Shown: positions 23,749-33,417, counted from the stretch's first letter. The stretch is DNA of 64,000 bases from Aureimonas flava (GCF_003583935.1 NZ_QYRN01000007.1:62001-126000); one strand, 5' to 3'. The notes: generated from the sequence alone by a model not told the origin. Numbers and translations: made by a program.

Positions 23749-25638
23749 TCAGACCGGGCAGCTCGCCGAGCCGTCGCGGGCCCACCACTGCGCCTTGGTA
23801 AGGACGTCGAGCACGCCGGCGTCCCGCCGCGCCGCGATGCCGTCGAGCACCGCGATCCAGGTCGCCAGCGGCGTGGTGATGAACGTCGCCTGCGCCTGGA
23901 CGCCGTGGACGTAGAACTCGATATTCTCCCGGCGGGCGACGGCGTGGTCGATGCGGGCGAGGATGCGGGCGGCGAGCTGCGCGTCGTCGTCGCTCCCCGT
24001 CGAGCCGTTCGACATCGAATAGGCGGGCAGCAGAAAGGCGCGGTCGGCGATGCCGAAGCGCGAGTGGAACGTGTCGAAACCCGTGGTGCGCCCGGTTCGG
24101 AACGTCCCGTCCGAACGCAAGGCGTCCTGGAGCTTGTCCAGGAAGAAGGGCGAGCGGTCGTCCCAGACGGCGATCGACGCCGTGTCGGCCGTCAGGGCAC
24201 GGGTCAGCGTCACCTCGGCCGCGCCGTCCACCGAGGCGATCCGGGTGCCGGCGGGAACGCCGAAGCCCGACACCGCCATGCCCGCCGACAGGGTGGACGT
24301 GCGCGCCAGCCCGGCGAGCACCGCCGAGCCGGCGGCACCGGTGGCCGCGCCCGCATAGGCGCGATGGTCGTGGGCGTTCTTCGCCGCCAGCAGGCTGTCG
24401 GTGAAGCCGTTCGGGTAGCAGAAATGGCGCGGGTCGCTGCCCGGCACGCGCGCCATGACGAGATCGCGCATCGACCGCAGCTCGGCGAGCGCCGCCGCCG
24501 GGTCCGGCCGCGACGTCATCGCCGTGTCGTCGGCGGTGCCGTCGAGCTGCAGGTCCATGCCGAGCCCGGCGAGATACCGGACGTCCGCCCAGGTCAGGCG
24601 TCCCGTGCCGTTGCTGTCTTCGACGAGCGCCGTGGGCAGGTAGAACGTCGCGAGGAGGCCGCGCGCGACGAGCTCCGGCACCGCGGCCATGCGCTGGGTG
24701 CGGATCGCGTCGTCGAAGCCGAGGATCAGGGCGGGGCGGCAGCCGGCCTTGGCCAACAGCGCGCCGTAGCGTGTGCGCTGGGCATGCGGCGCGTTCGAGG
24801 CGGAGGAGCGGTCGAACGACACCGCCCAGGGCTTGGCGGGATCCTTGTCTCGAAGGGAGGAGAGCTGATCCGGCCGGACGCTGTTCCAGATCCTGCCCTT
24901 GTGCGCGTTCGCGATCCGGGCACCCTGCATCCCCCCGCGGCTGCTCGGTCGCCCGGCGGTCTGGTCCAGGCGGATCGAGCCGTCGAGCGACGCCGAGGCG
25001 TAGGGGTTCAGTTCCTGCTTGAGCCAGGCGAGGGTACCGAGCCCGGCAAGGTCGCCCACCCCGGCGATCTCGCTCAAGGGGCCCAGCCGGCCCACCAGCC
25101 GGCTGCCCGAGCCCCGCCCCGTCGCCACCACCGAGCCGACACCCCGCACGGTGCCGGCCGGGTCCCTCGTCAGCGCGAGGTTGGCCGCGGTCGCCTCGGA
25201 CGGGTCCGCGAGCGCGTCGAAGTCCCACAACACGATCGGCGCGGCGAGCACCACCCCATAGGCCGGAGCGCGCCGCGGTGCGCCGGCGTCCATGCCCGCC
25301 ATCACGAGGCGGAAGCCGTTGTCGGCGGCGGTGGCGACATGGGTCCTGGCATGGGCGCCCGCGATCGCGGTGCGCGCCTTCGGGCTCGCCAGCGTCTCGC
25401 GATACCACTGGATGCCCGTCCAGGCCGGACCGGAGTAGGTCTGTCCCACCGAGCCGTCCGCCGTGGCGGTCACCAGGCCGAGGCGGAGCGCGGCGCGCTC
25501 GTCCGGCGCGGCGCGGCGTCCTGCGCCGGCGGTCCCGGCCGCGACGATCGCTCCGGCGGCCGCGCCGAGGCTGAGGAGAAGGCGTCGCCGCGTGGTGTCC
25601 AGGTCGCTCTCCCTCGGTTCGCCGCCGATCCCCGCCAT
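23749..25638 (-). CDS. Tat-exported degenerate polysaccharide-deacetylase-like (NodB fold) protein
   Basis: A 629-aa protein with a twin-arginine signal (TTRRRLLLSLGAAAGAIVAAG, about residues 15-35). The first 270 residues are of unknown fold. From about residue 300 it resembles NodB polysaccharide deacetylases: ILGFDDAIRTQ (F308-D-D), ARGLLATFYLPTALV, LTWADVRYLAGLGMDLQLDG and FCYPNGFTDSLL. The usual H-[ST]-x-x-H metal motif is not visible where DLQLDG stands, so catalysis is doubtful. Around residues 445-490 it carries a phage-tail-like beta module (LSAGMAVSGFGVPAGTRIASV...VTLTRALTA). The start lies 18 bases after the stop of the DUF2927 gene, so the two are probably one operon. The likely site of action is the periplasm or cell surface. 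Confidence 0.75.
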   Translation of the reverse strand: MAGIGGEPRESDLDTTRRRLLLSLGAAAGAIVAAGTAGAGRRAAPDERAALRLGLVTATADGSVGQTYSGPAWTGIQWYRETLASPKARTAIAGAHARTHVATAADNGFRLVMAGMDAGAPRRAPAYGVVLAAPIVLWDFDALADPSEATAANLALTRDPAGTVRGVGSVVATGRGSGSRLVGRLGPLSEIAGVGDLAGLGTLAWLKQELNPYASASLDGSIRLDQTAGRPSSRGGMQGARIANAHKGRIWNSVRPDQLSSLRDKDPAKPWAVSFDRSSASNAPHAQRTRYGALLAKAGCRPALILGFDDAIRTQRMAAVPELVARGLLATFYLPTALVEDSNGTGRLTWADVRYLAGLGMDLQLDGTADDTAMTSRPDPAAALAELRSMRDLVMARVPGSDPRHFCYPNGFTDSLLAAKNAHDHRAYAGAATGAAGSAVLAGLARTSTLSAGMAVSGFGVPAGTRIASVDGAAEVTLTRALTADTASIAVWDDRSPFFLDKLQDALRSDGTFRTGRTTGFDTFHSRFGIADRAFLLPAYSMSNGSTGSDDDAQLAARILARIDHAVARRENIEFYVHGVQAQATFITTPLATWIAVLDGIAARRDAGVLDVLTKAQWWARDGSASCPV

Positions 25639-25656
25639 GCCGGGCGGCGTTGAGCG

Positions 25657-26373
25657 CTAGCCTCGCGCCCGACGCCGCGCGTCGCGCAGCACCGCCGGCA
25701 GCAGCGGCGCGGCCTCGGCCTGGCTCATGCCCGGCCGCAGCCGCGCGTCGTAGAGCATGTTCATCAGAACACGGTCGTAGGGCGTGAAGTTGACCAGCTT
25801 CGAGGTGTCGTTGAACACGCTGTCGGGCGCGTCCGCATTGTCGTTCAGCGGCCCGAGCCCCTGGAGCACCTCCTCGATCAGGCAGCGGCGGAACAGGGTG
25901 TCGCCCTCGTCCGAGACGATGATCGCGTCCGAGCGCGTGATGCCGGCGCGCCCGTAGCTGGCGCGCACCACGCAGTTGCCGGGCACGCGCATGAACGGGT
26001 TGCGATAGACCTCGCGCCCGGTGCGCTGGTAGTCGCGCCGGTCCACCACGTGGATCACGAAGTTCGCCGCCTCGCCGGCGCGCGCCTCGGCCGCGTCCAG
26101 CCCGCCGATCTGCCGCCGGATCTGGCGCAGGAAGGCGCGCACCGGCGGCCCTCGGTCGATCGCGGCGGGGTTCTCGATCCGGAAGCGCACCGGGCCGGCG
26201 AACCGCTTCAGGTAGGTCGAATCGCTGAGCGCGCCGGTGAACTCGGCGCCGAACACGACCCTCTCGAACCCGTCGATCAGCGCCGCGTCGGAAGGGAGGC
26301 GCTGGGCCGCGGCCGGTCCGGCGAGGAGAAGCGCGGCCGCCAGCAGGACGAGCCGGCCGCGCCTGCCCCCCAT
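25657..26373 (-). CDS. DUF2927-family secreted protein
   Basis: The chosen start gives a typical Sec signal peptide ([23 protein letters not shown] before QRLPSD) and a 238-aa precursor; in-frame ATGs at 26403 and 26412 are possible and would lengthen the n-region. The mature protein has [75 protein letters not shown], the DUF2927 core, and ends with [20 protein letters not shown]. This family is common in alphaproteobacteria. The VxxDEGxxxFRRCxxEExxQGLG region looks like a degenerate metalloprotease-type helix. The function is not established. Confidence 0.82.
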   Translation of the reverse strand: MGGRRGRLVLLAAALLLAGPAAAQRLPSDAALIDGFERVVFGAEFTGALSDSTYLKRFAGPVRFRIENPAAIDRGPPVRAFLRQIRRQIGGLDAAEARAGEAANFVIHVVDRRDYQRTGREVYRNPFMRVPGNCVVRASYGRAGITRSDAIIVSDEGDTLFRRCLIEEVLQGLGPLNDNADAPDSVFNDTSKLVNFTPYDRVLMNMLYDARLRPGMSQAEAAPLLPAVLRDARRRARG

Positions 26374-26527
26374 TGCCCCCGCGTCGCGTTTGCCCCAAAC
26401 CATCGCCCGCATGCCCGCCCCGCGTCCCGTGCCCGCAGTTGGCGGACAGGGTGCCCGGCGCGCAAGCGGAGGGCGGCGACAGTCCACGGCAAAAACGTCG
26501 CCTCGTGGAAGTGTGAAGGAGGCCGGG

Positions 26528-27175
26528 ATGGGCGCGGACGCGGGAATCGACGGGCTGCTCGCCGGAGCGGACGGGGCGGCGCGCTGCGCCTGGGCCGGAA
26601 CGGGGGCGGACTACGTCGCCTATCACGACGCGGAATGGGGCCGCCCCTCGGCGGACGACGACCGACTGTTCGAGAAGATCTGCCTGGAGGGCTTCCAGTC
26701 GGGCCTGTCGTGGATCACGATCCTGCGCAAGCGCGAGAGCTTCCGGCACCGCTTCGCCGGCTTCCGCATCGAGGCGGTGGCCGAGATGGGCGAGGCCGAC
26801 GTCGAGAGCATCCTTCTCGACCCCGGCGTGGTGCGTCACCGCGCCAAGATCGCCTCGACCCTCAACAACGCCCGCGCGGCCCGGCGCCTGCGCGACGACA
26901 CCGGCGCTTCGCTCGCCGCGTTCCTGTGGCGCTTCGAGCCGCCGGCGGAGGAGCGGCCGGCGCGGATGACGCCGGACTGGCTGCGCGCCCACCCGCGCAC
27001 GCCCGCCTCCGAGCGGCTCGCCAAGGCGCTCAAGGGCCGGGGCTTCACCTTCTTCGGGCCGACCACGGCCTATGCCTTCCTCCAGTCCATGGGCTTCGTG
27101 AACGACCACATGGAGGGCTGCTGCGCGCGGGGCGCCTGCGAGCGGGCCCGCGCGGGCTTCGTCCGGCCGCGCTGA
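26528..27175 (+). CDS. tag: DNA-3-methyladenine glycosylase I
   Basis: Tag removes 3-methyladenine from alkylated DNA in base excision repair. AAGGAGG lies seven bases before the ATG. Family motifs are [51 protein letters not shown] (QxGLSWxTIL with the catalytic-site Glu), and zinc-binding residues [15 protein letters not shown] at the C-terminus. The 215-aa length is normal. It is a single gene divergent from the DUF2927 gene and precedes hisS. Confidence 0.95.
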   Translation: MGADAGIDGLLAGADGAARCAWAGTGADYVAYHDAEWGRPSADDDRLFEKICLEGFQSGLSWITILRKRESFRHRFAGFRIEAVAEMGEADVESILLDPGVVRHRAKIASTLNNARAARRLRDDTGASLAAFLWRFEPPAEERPARMTPDWLRAHPRTPASERLAKALKGRGFTFFGPTTAYAFLQSMGFVNDHMEGCCARGACERARAGFVRPR

Positions 27176-27288
27176 GGGGCGGCAAACCTTGCCGCTCGGG
27201 GCGGGGATGGGCTAGGAGGCGTGCAATTCACGTCCGTTTCCCCGCGAGGGTCCGCCGCCGGCCCCGCCTCGCCACGTCTGGAACACCC

Positions 27289-28806
27289 ATGGCCCCGAAG
27301 AAGCCCGCCCGCGTCAAGGCCCGCCAGCCGCGCGGCTTCGTGGATCGCAGCGCCGCCGACCTCTACGCCCAGGACCGCATGCTGGCGACGATCCGCCACG
27401 TCTACGAGACCTGGGGCTTCGAGCCGGTGGAGACGCCCTTCTTCGAATACACCGACGCGCTCGGCAAGTTCCTGCCCGACTCGGACCGGCCCAACGAGGG
27501 CGTGTTCTCGCTCCAGGACGACGACGAGGAATGGCTGTCGCTCCGCTACGACCTGACCGCGCCGCTGGCGCGGCACGTGGCCGAGAACTTCGAGGACCTG
27601 CCCAAGCCCTATCGCTCCTATCGCGCTGGCTACGTGTTCCGCAACGAGAAGCCGGGACCCGGCCGCTTCCGCCAGTTCATGCAGTTCGACGCCGACATCG
27701 TGGGCGCGCCCAACGTCTCGGCCGACGCCGAGATGGCGATGATGATGGCGGACACGATGGAGGCGCTCGGCATCGCGCGCGGGCAGTACGTGATCCGGGT
27801 CAACAACCGGAAGGTGCTGGACGGCATCCTCGACGCGATCGGCCTCGAGGGCGACCAGGGCCGGCGCCTCACGGTGCTGCGCGCGCTCGACAAGTTCGAC
27901 AAGTTCGGCGCGGACGGGGTGCGCCTCCTGCTCGGCGCGGGCCGGCTCGACGAGAGCGGCGGCAAGGGCGACTTCACCAAGGGCGCCGAACTCGCCGACG
28001 ACGTGATCGCGCGCGTCCTGCGGATCTTCGACGCGGACGGGCTCGCGGGCGTCGGCGCGGCCTTCGGCGGCCATGCCGGGGTCGACGCGGGCCTCGAAGA
28101 ACTGTCGCAGATCGAGCGCTTCGCGCGCACCGCCGGCTACGAGGCCGACCGCATCCGCATCGACCCGTCCGTGGTGCGCGGCCTCGAATACTACACCGGC
28201 CCCGTGTTCGAGGCCGAGCTCCTGTTCGACGTGGTCAACGAGAAGGGCCAGAAGGTGCAGTTCGGCTCGGTCGGCGGCGGCGGGCGCTACGACGGGCTCG
28301 TCTCGCGCTTCCTCGCCACGCCGGTGCCCGCCACCGGCTTCTCGATCGGCGTCTCGCGCCTCCAGAGCGCGCTCAAGAACCTCGGTCGGCTGGAGGGCGG
28401 CGCGCGGTCGGGCCCGGTCGTCGTGACCGTGATGGACCGCGACCGGATGGCCGACTACCAGGCGATGGCGACGAAGCTGCGCGCCGCGCTGAACGGGCCG
28501 GGCAGGCCCCCGGTGCCGGTGGAGGTGTTCCAGGGCAACCCGAAGCAGTTCGGCAAGCAGCTCCAGTACGCCAACCGGCGCGGCGCCCCCGTGGTCGTCA
28601 TCCAGGGCGGCGACGAGAAGGCGGCCGGCAAGGTGCAGGTCAAGGATCTCGCGCTCGGCAAGGAGCTTTCCGCCGATGCCCGCGACAATGCCGAATGGCG
28701 CGAGATGCGCGCCGGGCAGGAGCTGGTGGACGAGGCGGACCTCGTGGCCGCCGTGGAGGCCATCCTCCGGCGCACCGGCGCACCGGCGCGGCGGGCTGAG
28801 GGATGA
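27289..28806 (+). CDS. hisS: histidyl-tRNA synthetase
   Basis: A class II synthetase charging tRNA-His. The 505-aa protein is the longer alphaproteobacterial type. Motif 2 reads [32 protein letters not shown], the histidine-specific [14 protein letters not shown] follows, and motif 3 is [17 protein letters not shown]...GFSIGVSRL. The C-terminal anticodon domain starts near [11 protein letters not shown]. Its stop overlaps the hisZ start by four bases, so the three his genes are translationally linked. Confidence 0.97.
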   Translation: MAPKKPARVKARQPRGFVDRSAADLYAQDRMLATIRHVYETWGFEPVETPFFEYTDALGKFLPDSDRPNEGVFSLQDDDEEWLSLRYDLTAPLARHVAENFEDLPKPYRSYRAGYVFRNEKPGPGRFRQFMQFDADIVGAPNVSADAEMAMMMADTMEALGIARGQYVIRVNNRKVLDGILDAIGLEGDQGRRLTVLRALDKFDKFGADGVRLLLGAGRLDESGGKGDFTKGAELADDVIARVLRIFDADGLAGVGAAFGGHAGVDAGLEELSQIERFARTAGYEADRIRIDPSVVRGLEYYTGPVFEAELLFDVVNEKGQKVQFGSVGGGGRYDGLVSRFLATPVPATGFSIGVSRLQSALKNLGRLEGGARSGPVVVTVMDRDRMADYQAMATKLRAALNGPGRPPVPVEVFQGNPKQFGKQLQYANRRGAPVVVIQGGDEKAAGKVQVKDLALGKELSADARDNAEWREMRAGQELVDEADLVAAVEAILRRTGAPARRAEG

Positions 28807-29960
28807 GCCTTCTTTCCGGTTCCGGCGCGGCGCGTCCGGGCGGCGGGCCCGCGCCCTTCGATTCGGGCCTCTCGGCGCTGTTCGCCCGGCTCGGTGCGGT
28901 GCTGGTGGAGACGCCGCTCCTCCAGCGCGCCGAGCCCTATCTCGACACGGCGGGCGAGGACCTGCGCCGGCGCATCTTCCTGACGCGCGGCGAGGGCGGC
29001 GAGACGCTGTGCCTGCGCCCCGACTTCACGATCCCCGTATGCCTCGCCCATATCGAGGGCGCCGCCGGCCTGCCGCGCCGCTACGCCTACAACGGTCCGG
29101 TGTTCCGCCAGCGCCGGGACGAGGCGGCCGAGTTCCGCCAGGCCGGCATCGAGAACCTCGGCGAGACCGACCGCGCCGCGGCCGACGCGAGGGCCCTGGC
29201 CGAGGCGCTGGCCGCCCTGCGGGCCTGCGGGTTCGAGGCGCCGGTGGAGGTCGTGGTCGGCGACCAGGCGCTGTTCGAGGCCTTTCTCACCGCGCTCGAC
29301 CTGCCGGCCGGCTGGCAGCGCCGCCTCGTTCGCTGCTTCGGGCGCGACGACCTGCTCCGGGGGGCGCTCGCCGCCCTGTCGCGCGAGGCGACGAGCGATC
29401 CGCTGGACCTCGATCCCACGGTGCGCGCGCTGGTGCGCGACGGCGCGGTGGCGCCGCTGTCGGACCATGTGCGGACCATGATGGAGGAGGGCGGCCTGCC
29501 TCCCAACCGCGGTCGCAGCCCGGATGAGATCGCCGAACGGCTGATCGAGAAGATGGCGCTCGCCAGCACGCGCCTGCGCTCGGCCTATCTGGACCGTCTG
29601 GGCGCGTTCCTGGCGCTGGACTGCCCGCTCGCCGAGGCGCCGGCCCGGCTGGAGGCGCTGGAGGCGAGCTCGGGCGTCGAGTTCGGCGCCGCGCTGGCGC
29701 TGCTGCGCGCCCGCAACGCGGCCCTCCTGGCGTCGGGCGTCGACCTCGCCCCGTTCCGCTACCGCGCCGCCTTCGGCCGCCCGATCGACTACTATACCGG
29801 CCTCGTGTTCGAGATCGGCGCGGCGACGGGCGAGCCGCTGGTGGCGGGCGGGCGCTACGACCGGCTCGTGTCCTATCTCGGCGCGCCCGAGCCGATCCCC
29901 GCGGTCGGCTTCTCGCTCTGGCTCGATCGGATCGCGGCCGCCCTGGAGCCCAAGCCGTGA
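28803..29960 (+). CDS. hisZ: ATP phosphoribosyltransferase regulatory subunit
   Basis: HisZ is a catalytically inactive HisS paralogue that activates short-form HisG in histidine biosynthesis. The 385-aa protein has the synthetase-like [47 protein letters not shown] and the tail [13 protein letters not shown]...[14 protein letters not shown]. It lacks the anticodon domain and begins with a short Gly-rich stretch. ATGA overlaps join it to hisS before and hisG after. Confidence 0.95.
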   Translation: MSLLSGSGAARPGGGPAPFDSGLSALFARLGAVLVETPLLQRAEPYLDTAGEDLRRRIFLTRGEGGETLCLRPDFTIPVCLAHIEGAAGLPRRYAYNGPVFRQRRDEAAEFRQAGIENLGETDRAAADARALAEALAALRACGFEAPVEVVVGDQALFEAFLTALDLPAGWQRRLVRCFGRDDLLRGALAALSREATSDPLDLDPTVRALVRDGAVAPLSDHVRTMMEEGGLPPNRGRSPDEIAERLIEKMALASTRLRSAYLDRLGAFLALDCPLAEAPARLEALEASSGVEFGAALALLRARNAALLASGVDLAPFRYRAAFGRPIDYYTGLVFEIGAATGEPLVAGGRYDRLVSYLGAPEPIPAVGFSLWLDRIAAALEPKP

Positions 29961-30649
29961 CGCTGACCCTCGCCATCCCCTCCAAGGGCCGCCTCAAGGA
30001 CCAGTGCGTCGACGCCCTGGCCCGTGCCGGCATCACCGTCCACCCGAGCGCCGACGCGCGCTCCTACCGCACGCGGGTGGAGGGGGCGGACGGGCTGGAG
30101 GTCCTGCTCCTGTCGGCCTCCGAGATCGCGCGCGAGCTGCGCGACGGGGCGATCGACCTCGGCGTCACCGGCGAGGATCTCCTGCGCGAGACCATGCCCG
30201 ACTTCGACCGGCGCGGTCGCATCGTCTCGCGCCTCGGCTTCGGCCACGCCGACGTGGTGGTGGCCGTGCCCGACAGCTGGATCGACGTCGAGACCATGGA
30301 GGATCTCGGCGACGTGGCCGCCGCCTTCCGCGCCCGCCACGGGCGGCGCCTGCGCATCGCCACCAAGTACTGGCGCCTGACGCAAGGGTTCTTCACCAGG
30401 AGCCACGGCATCCAGAGCTACCGCATCGTGGAGAGCCTCGGCGCCACCGAGGGCGCGCCGGCGGCCGGCTCGGCCGACATCATCGTGGACATCACCTCCA
30501 CCGGCTCGACGCTGACCGCCAACCGGCTGCGCGTGCTCCGCGACGGGGTGATCCTGCGCTCGGAGGCGTGCCTCGCGCTGGCTCACCGCCCGCGCGCCGA
30601 CGAGGCCCTGGCGCAGCGGCTGCTCGCGCGCTTCGAGACGCCGTCCTGA
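29957..30649 (+). CDS. hisG: ATP phosphoribosyltransferase catalytic subunit, short form
   Basis: HisG catalyses the first step of histidine synthesis, ATP plus PRPP to phosphoribosyl-ATP. At 230 aa it lacks the C-terminal ACT-like domain and so needs HisZ. Landmarks are [39 protein letters not shown] and the PRPP loop [19 protein letters not shown]. The gene ends 12 bases before a strong hairpin that separates it from the convergent DoxX gene. Confidence 0.96.
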   Translation: MTLTLAIPSKGRLKDQCVDALARAGITVHPSADARSYRTRVEGADGLEVLLLSASEIARELRDGAIDLGVTGEDLLRETMPDFDRRGRIVSRLGFGHADVVVAVPDSWIDVETMEDLGDVAAAFRARHGRRLRIATKYWRLTQGFFTRSHGIQSYRIVESLGATEGAPAAGSADIIVDITSTGSTLTANRLRVLRDGVILRSEACLALAHRPRADEALAQRLLARFETPS

Positions 30650-30660
30650 AACGCGAAAAC

Positions 30661-30680
30661 GGCCGCCCCGAGGGGCGGCC
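30661..30680 (-). terminator. hairpin terminator between hisG and the DoxX gene
   Basis: GGCCGCCCC and GGGGCGGCC with a two-base centre. On the minus strand it is followed by GTTTTC, so it best serves the DoxX gene; it may also slow transcription leaving hisG. Confidence 0.7.
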
Positions 30681-30710
30681 GCCGCGATGTCCGTCCGGGT
30701 GCCGCGTCGC

Positions 30711-31097
30711 TCAGGCGCGCGCCGGCGTGCCCGTGCCCGCGCGCGCGTCCACCGAATAGGCACCGGCGCCCACCGCGCCGAGGATCAGGAAACCGCCGAC
30801 GATGGACAGGTTCTTCATCGCCGCGGTGGCGTCGCCCATGTGCGCGGTGAGGATCGTGCCGACCGTGAACACGGCCAGGACGTAGGCGACGATCCGGGTC
30901 TGGAAGCCGACCAGGACGGCGAGGCCGCCGAAGAACTCCAGCGCGCCCACGAGGTAGGCCATGGCGACGCCGCCCGGAATGCCGAGGCTGCCGAGATAGC
31001 CGGCGAAGCCGGCCGCGCCGGTGAGCTTGCCGAAGCCGGACACGATGAAGAGGATCGCCAGGAGGGCGCGGCCGACGAGAAGCACTGCGGGGTTCAT
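30711..31097 (-). CDS. DoxX-family membrane protein
   Basis: A 128-aa protein with four membrane helices: LVGRALLAILFIVSGFGKLTGAAGFAGYLGSLGIPGG, VAMAYLVGALEFFGGLAVLVGF, IVAYVLAVFTVGTILTAHM and LSIVGGFLILGAVGAGAYSVDA. This is the DoxX/DoxD-like arrangement with the conserved ARxxLxxxFxxxGxxKL start. Related proteins are linked to membrane redox or thiol stress in other bacteria. GGAG lies upstream. It stands alone between hisG and the divergent BCCT gene. Confidence 0.9.
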   Translation of the reverse strand: MNPAVLLVGRALLAILFIVSGFGKLTGAAGFAGYLGSLGIPGGVAMAYLVGALEFFGGLAVLVGFQTRIVAYVLAVFTVGTILTAHMGDATAAMKNLSIVGGFLILGAVGAGAYSVDARAGTGTPARA

Positions 31098-31203
31098 GGA
31101 AGGCTCCGTTGCGGATGGGGTTGTCGCGATGGCCCTGTTGTGACCGAACCGCGCACGCAGGCATAGGCCTGCCACGCACGACTGATCGTCAACGTGGAGC
31201 AGA

Positions 31204-31220
31204 CCAATCGAGCCGATTGG
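31204..31220. promoter_or_regulatory. 17-bp inverted repeat, candidate operator
   Basis: CCAATCG-AGC-CGATTGG, perfect 7-bp arms, lies in the 288-bp region between the divergent DoxX and BCCT genes. Its size suits a dimeric repressor. For a choline transporter a BetI-like regulator would be expected, but no regulator gene is present. Confidence 0.45.
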
Positions 31221-31308
31221 GCAGAAGATATGCGACAATCGACCCCTCGGGACGGTCTCGCGGGTTGGATCGGGCGCCCGTTGCCCTAGGTTGTGGTCGG
31301 GTCGAGCC

Positions 31309-31348
31309 GGAGCGCCGACCGGTGCGGGCCCGCACCGGTCGGCGCTCC
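31309..31348. repeat. 40-bp perfect palindrome upstream of the BCCT transporter
   Basis: The left arm GGAGCGCCGACCGGTGCGGG (31309-31328) is followed without a spacer by its exact reverse complement (31329-31348). It ends 37 bases before the chosen start codon. In RNA it would form an extremely stable hairpin in the leader; in DNA it could extrude as a cruciform or bind a protein. Confidence 0.95.
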
Positions 31349-31385
31349 GCGCAACCGTATGCAAATCAAAGACTTCCAGGACTTC

Positions 31386-33371
31386 ATGACCACCCAAATT
31401 CGTCCGCTCGTGTTCTTTCCGGCCAGCGGCATCATTGCCGCCCTGGTTCTGGTCGGAGTGCTGTTTCCCGCCGACGCCGAACGCATCTTCGGCGCCGTCC
31501 AGGCCTTCGTGCTTGACACGTTCGGCTGGTTCTACCTCCTGACGGTGGGCATCCTCCTGTTCGCCGTTCTGTTCTTCGCGCTGAGCCGCTTCGGCCGGCT
31601 GAAGCTCGGTCCGGACGACGCCGAGCCCGACTATCCCTACGCCTCGTGGCTCGCCATGCTGTTCGCCGCCGGCATGGGCATCGGCCTGATGTTCTATGCC
31701 GTGGCCGAGCCGGTTCTGCACTATTCGGTGCCGCCCGAGGCGGAGCCGCGCACGATCGTGGCCGCCCGGCAGGCGATGGAGTTCACCTATTTCCACTGGG
31801 GGCTGCACGCCTGGGCCGTGTATGCCGTGGTGGGCCTGTCGCTCGCCTACTTCTCGTTCCGCTACAACCTGCCGCTGACGATCCGATCGGGCTTCTATCC
31901 GCTGATCCGCGAGCGGATCGACGGGCCGATCGGCCATGCGGTGGACGTGTTCGCCATCTGCGGAACGGTGTTCGGCATCGCCACCTCGCTCGGCCTCGGC
32001 GTCCTGCAGATGAACGCCGGGCTCCACCACCTCCTCGGCGTTCCCGAGGCGCCCTGGGTGCAGATCCTTCTGATCGTCGCCGTGATGGGCGCGGCCACCG
32101 TGTCGGTGGTGACCGGGCTCGACGTGGGCGTGCGGCGCCTGTCGGAGGGCAATCTGGTGATCGCCATCCTCCTCATGCTGTTCGTGCTGGCGGTGGGGCC
32201 GACGATCTTCCTATTCAAGGCGTTCGTCCAGAACATCGGCGCCTATCTCGACGACCTCCTGCCGCGCACCTTCACGCTCTACGCCTACGAGCCGCGCGCC
32301 TGGATCAGCGACTGGACGCTGTTCTACTGGGCGTGGTGGATCTCCTGGTCGCCGTTCGTCGGCATGTTCATCGCGCGCATCTCGCGCGGGCGCACGGTGC
32401 GGGAGTTCGTGCTGGGCGTCCTGTTCGTGCCCTCCACCTTCACGTTCTTCTGGATGACGGTGTTCGGCAACTCGGCGATCGCGCTCGACATGGGGGCGGC
32501 GGCCGGCAAAATCTCGCGCGAGGTGCAGGAGAACCTGTCCGTCGCCCTGTTCCAGTTCCTGGAATACCTGCCGCTGAGTGGCGTGACCTCGACGCTCGCC
32601 GTGTTGCTGGTCGCCGTGTTCTTCGTCACCTCGGCCGATTCGGGCTCGCTGGTGGTGGATTCGCTCGCCTCGGGCGGGGGCGACGACACGCCGGTCTGGC
32701 AGCGCATCTACTGGTGCGTGGTGCAGGGCGGGACGGCCGCGCTCTTGCTGCTCGCGGGCGGGCTGGTCGGGCTCCAGACCATGACCCTGATCGCGGCGCT
32801 GCCCTTCGCGGTGATCCTGCTGCTGCTCGCCTTCGGCCTGCTTCGGGGCATGCGGGCGGATGTCGCCCGGCTGACCGAGCACCGGCAGGCCCAGCCGGCC
32901 GTGGCCGTGCGCGGCACGAGCTGGCAGGCTCGGCTCGGCGCGATCCTGCACGAGCCGGACCGGGGCGACGTCCGGCGCTTCCTCGACCAGACGGCGCGTC
33001 CCGCGCTGGAGGAGGTGCGCGACGAGCTGCTGCGTCGGGGTCTTGCGGCCGAGTTCGAGACGGGCGAGACGGGACAGGTCGCGCTTACCGTGCCGGCCGA
33101 GGGAACGCGCAACTTCGTCTACGGCGTCGAGCCCGCCTCGCAGCCCGCCATGGCCTTCTCGGCCGCCGACACGCGCGCCTCGCGCGACCGGCGCCGCATG
33201 GTCTGGTCGGCGCGCACGACCTTCTCGGACGGCAGCCGCGGCTACGACGTGATGGGCTTCACCAAGGCCGACCTCCTTGCGGACGTCCTGGCGCAGTTCG
33301 AGCGCTACCAGCTCCTGACGCAGGCGCAGAGCACGCAGCTCTTCACCGCCGCGCCCGAGCCGCGCGTCTGA
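31386..33371 (+). CDS. betT: BCCT-family choline/betaine transporter, BetT-like
   Basis: A 661-aa transporter. The 12-helix BCCT core has AAGMGIGLMFYAVAEPVLHY (glycine-rich substrate/ion helix) and the Trp-rich box WTLFYWAWWISWSPFVGMFIARISRGRTVREF. A cytosolic C-terminal domain of about 160 residues, ending with GYDVMGFTKADLLADVLAQFERYQLL, is typical of proton-coupled BetT rather than the shorter sodium-coupled types. It would import choline or glycine betaine for osmoprotection. The start has AGGA five bases upstream; an ATG nine codons earlier has no such site. The substrate is inferred from architecture. The leader holds the 40-bp palindrome. Confidence 0.88.
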   Translation: MTTQIRPLVFFPASGIIAALVLVGVLFPADAERIFGAVQAFVLDTFGWFYLLTVGILLFAVLFFALSRFGRLKLGPDDAEPDYPYASWLAMLFAAGMGIGLMFYAVAEPVLHYSVPPEAEPRTIVAARQAMEFTYFHWGLHAWAVYAVVGLSLAYFSFRYNLPLTIRSGFYPLIRERIDGPIGHAVDVFAICGTVFGIATSLGLGVLQMNAGLHHLLGVPEAPWVQILLIVAVMGAATVSVVTGLDVGVRRLSEGNLVIAILLMLFVLAVGPTIFLFKAFVQNIGAYLDDLLPRTFTLYAYEPRAWISDWTLFYWAWWISWSPFVGMFIARISRGRTVREFVLGVLFVPSTFTFFWMTVFGNSAIALDMGAAAGKISREVQENLSVALFQFLEYLPLSGVTSTLAVLLVAVFFVTSADSGSLVVDSLASGGGDDTPVWQRIYWCVVQGGTAALLLLAGGLVGLQTMTLIAALPFAVILLLLAFGLLRGMRADVARLTEHRQAQPAVAVRGTSWQARLGAILHEPDRGDVRRFLDQTARPALEEVRDELLRRGLAAEFETGETGQVALTVPAEGTRNFVYGVEPASQPAMAFSAADTRASRDRRRMVWSARTTFSDGSRGYDVMGFTKADLLADVLAQFERYQLLTQAQSTQLFTAAPEPRV

Positions 33372-33377
33372 GCGAGC

Positions 33378-33409
33378 GACCGGCCGGGGCGGCTTCGCCC
33401 CGGCCGGTC
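33378..33409 (+). terminator. GC-rich hairpin after the BCCT gene
   Basis: GACCGGCCGGGGC (33378-33390) and GCCCCGGCCGGTC (33397-33409), perfect 13-bp arms with a six-base loop, starts seven bases after the stop codon. There is no T-run; it acts with the next hairpin. Confidence 0.65.
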
Positions 33410-33417
33410 GTGCCCGG

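Noticed and set aside
23681..27109. A 1142-codon open minus-strand frame across several genes
   Set aside because: It is an Arg/Ala/Gly-rich shadow of the deacetylase-like, DUF2927 and tag genes; no motif is present.
31293..31385. An upstream start for the BCCT transporter that would translate the palindrome
   Set aside because: No ribosome-binding site, and the extra residues (Arg/Pro/Gly) are unlike BCCT N-termini; the ATG after AGGA fits better.
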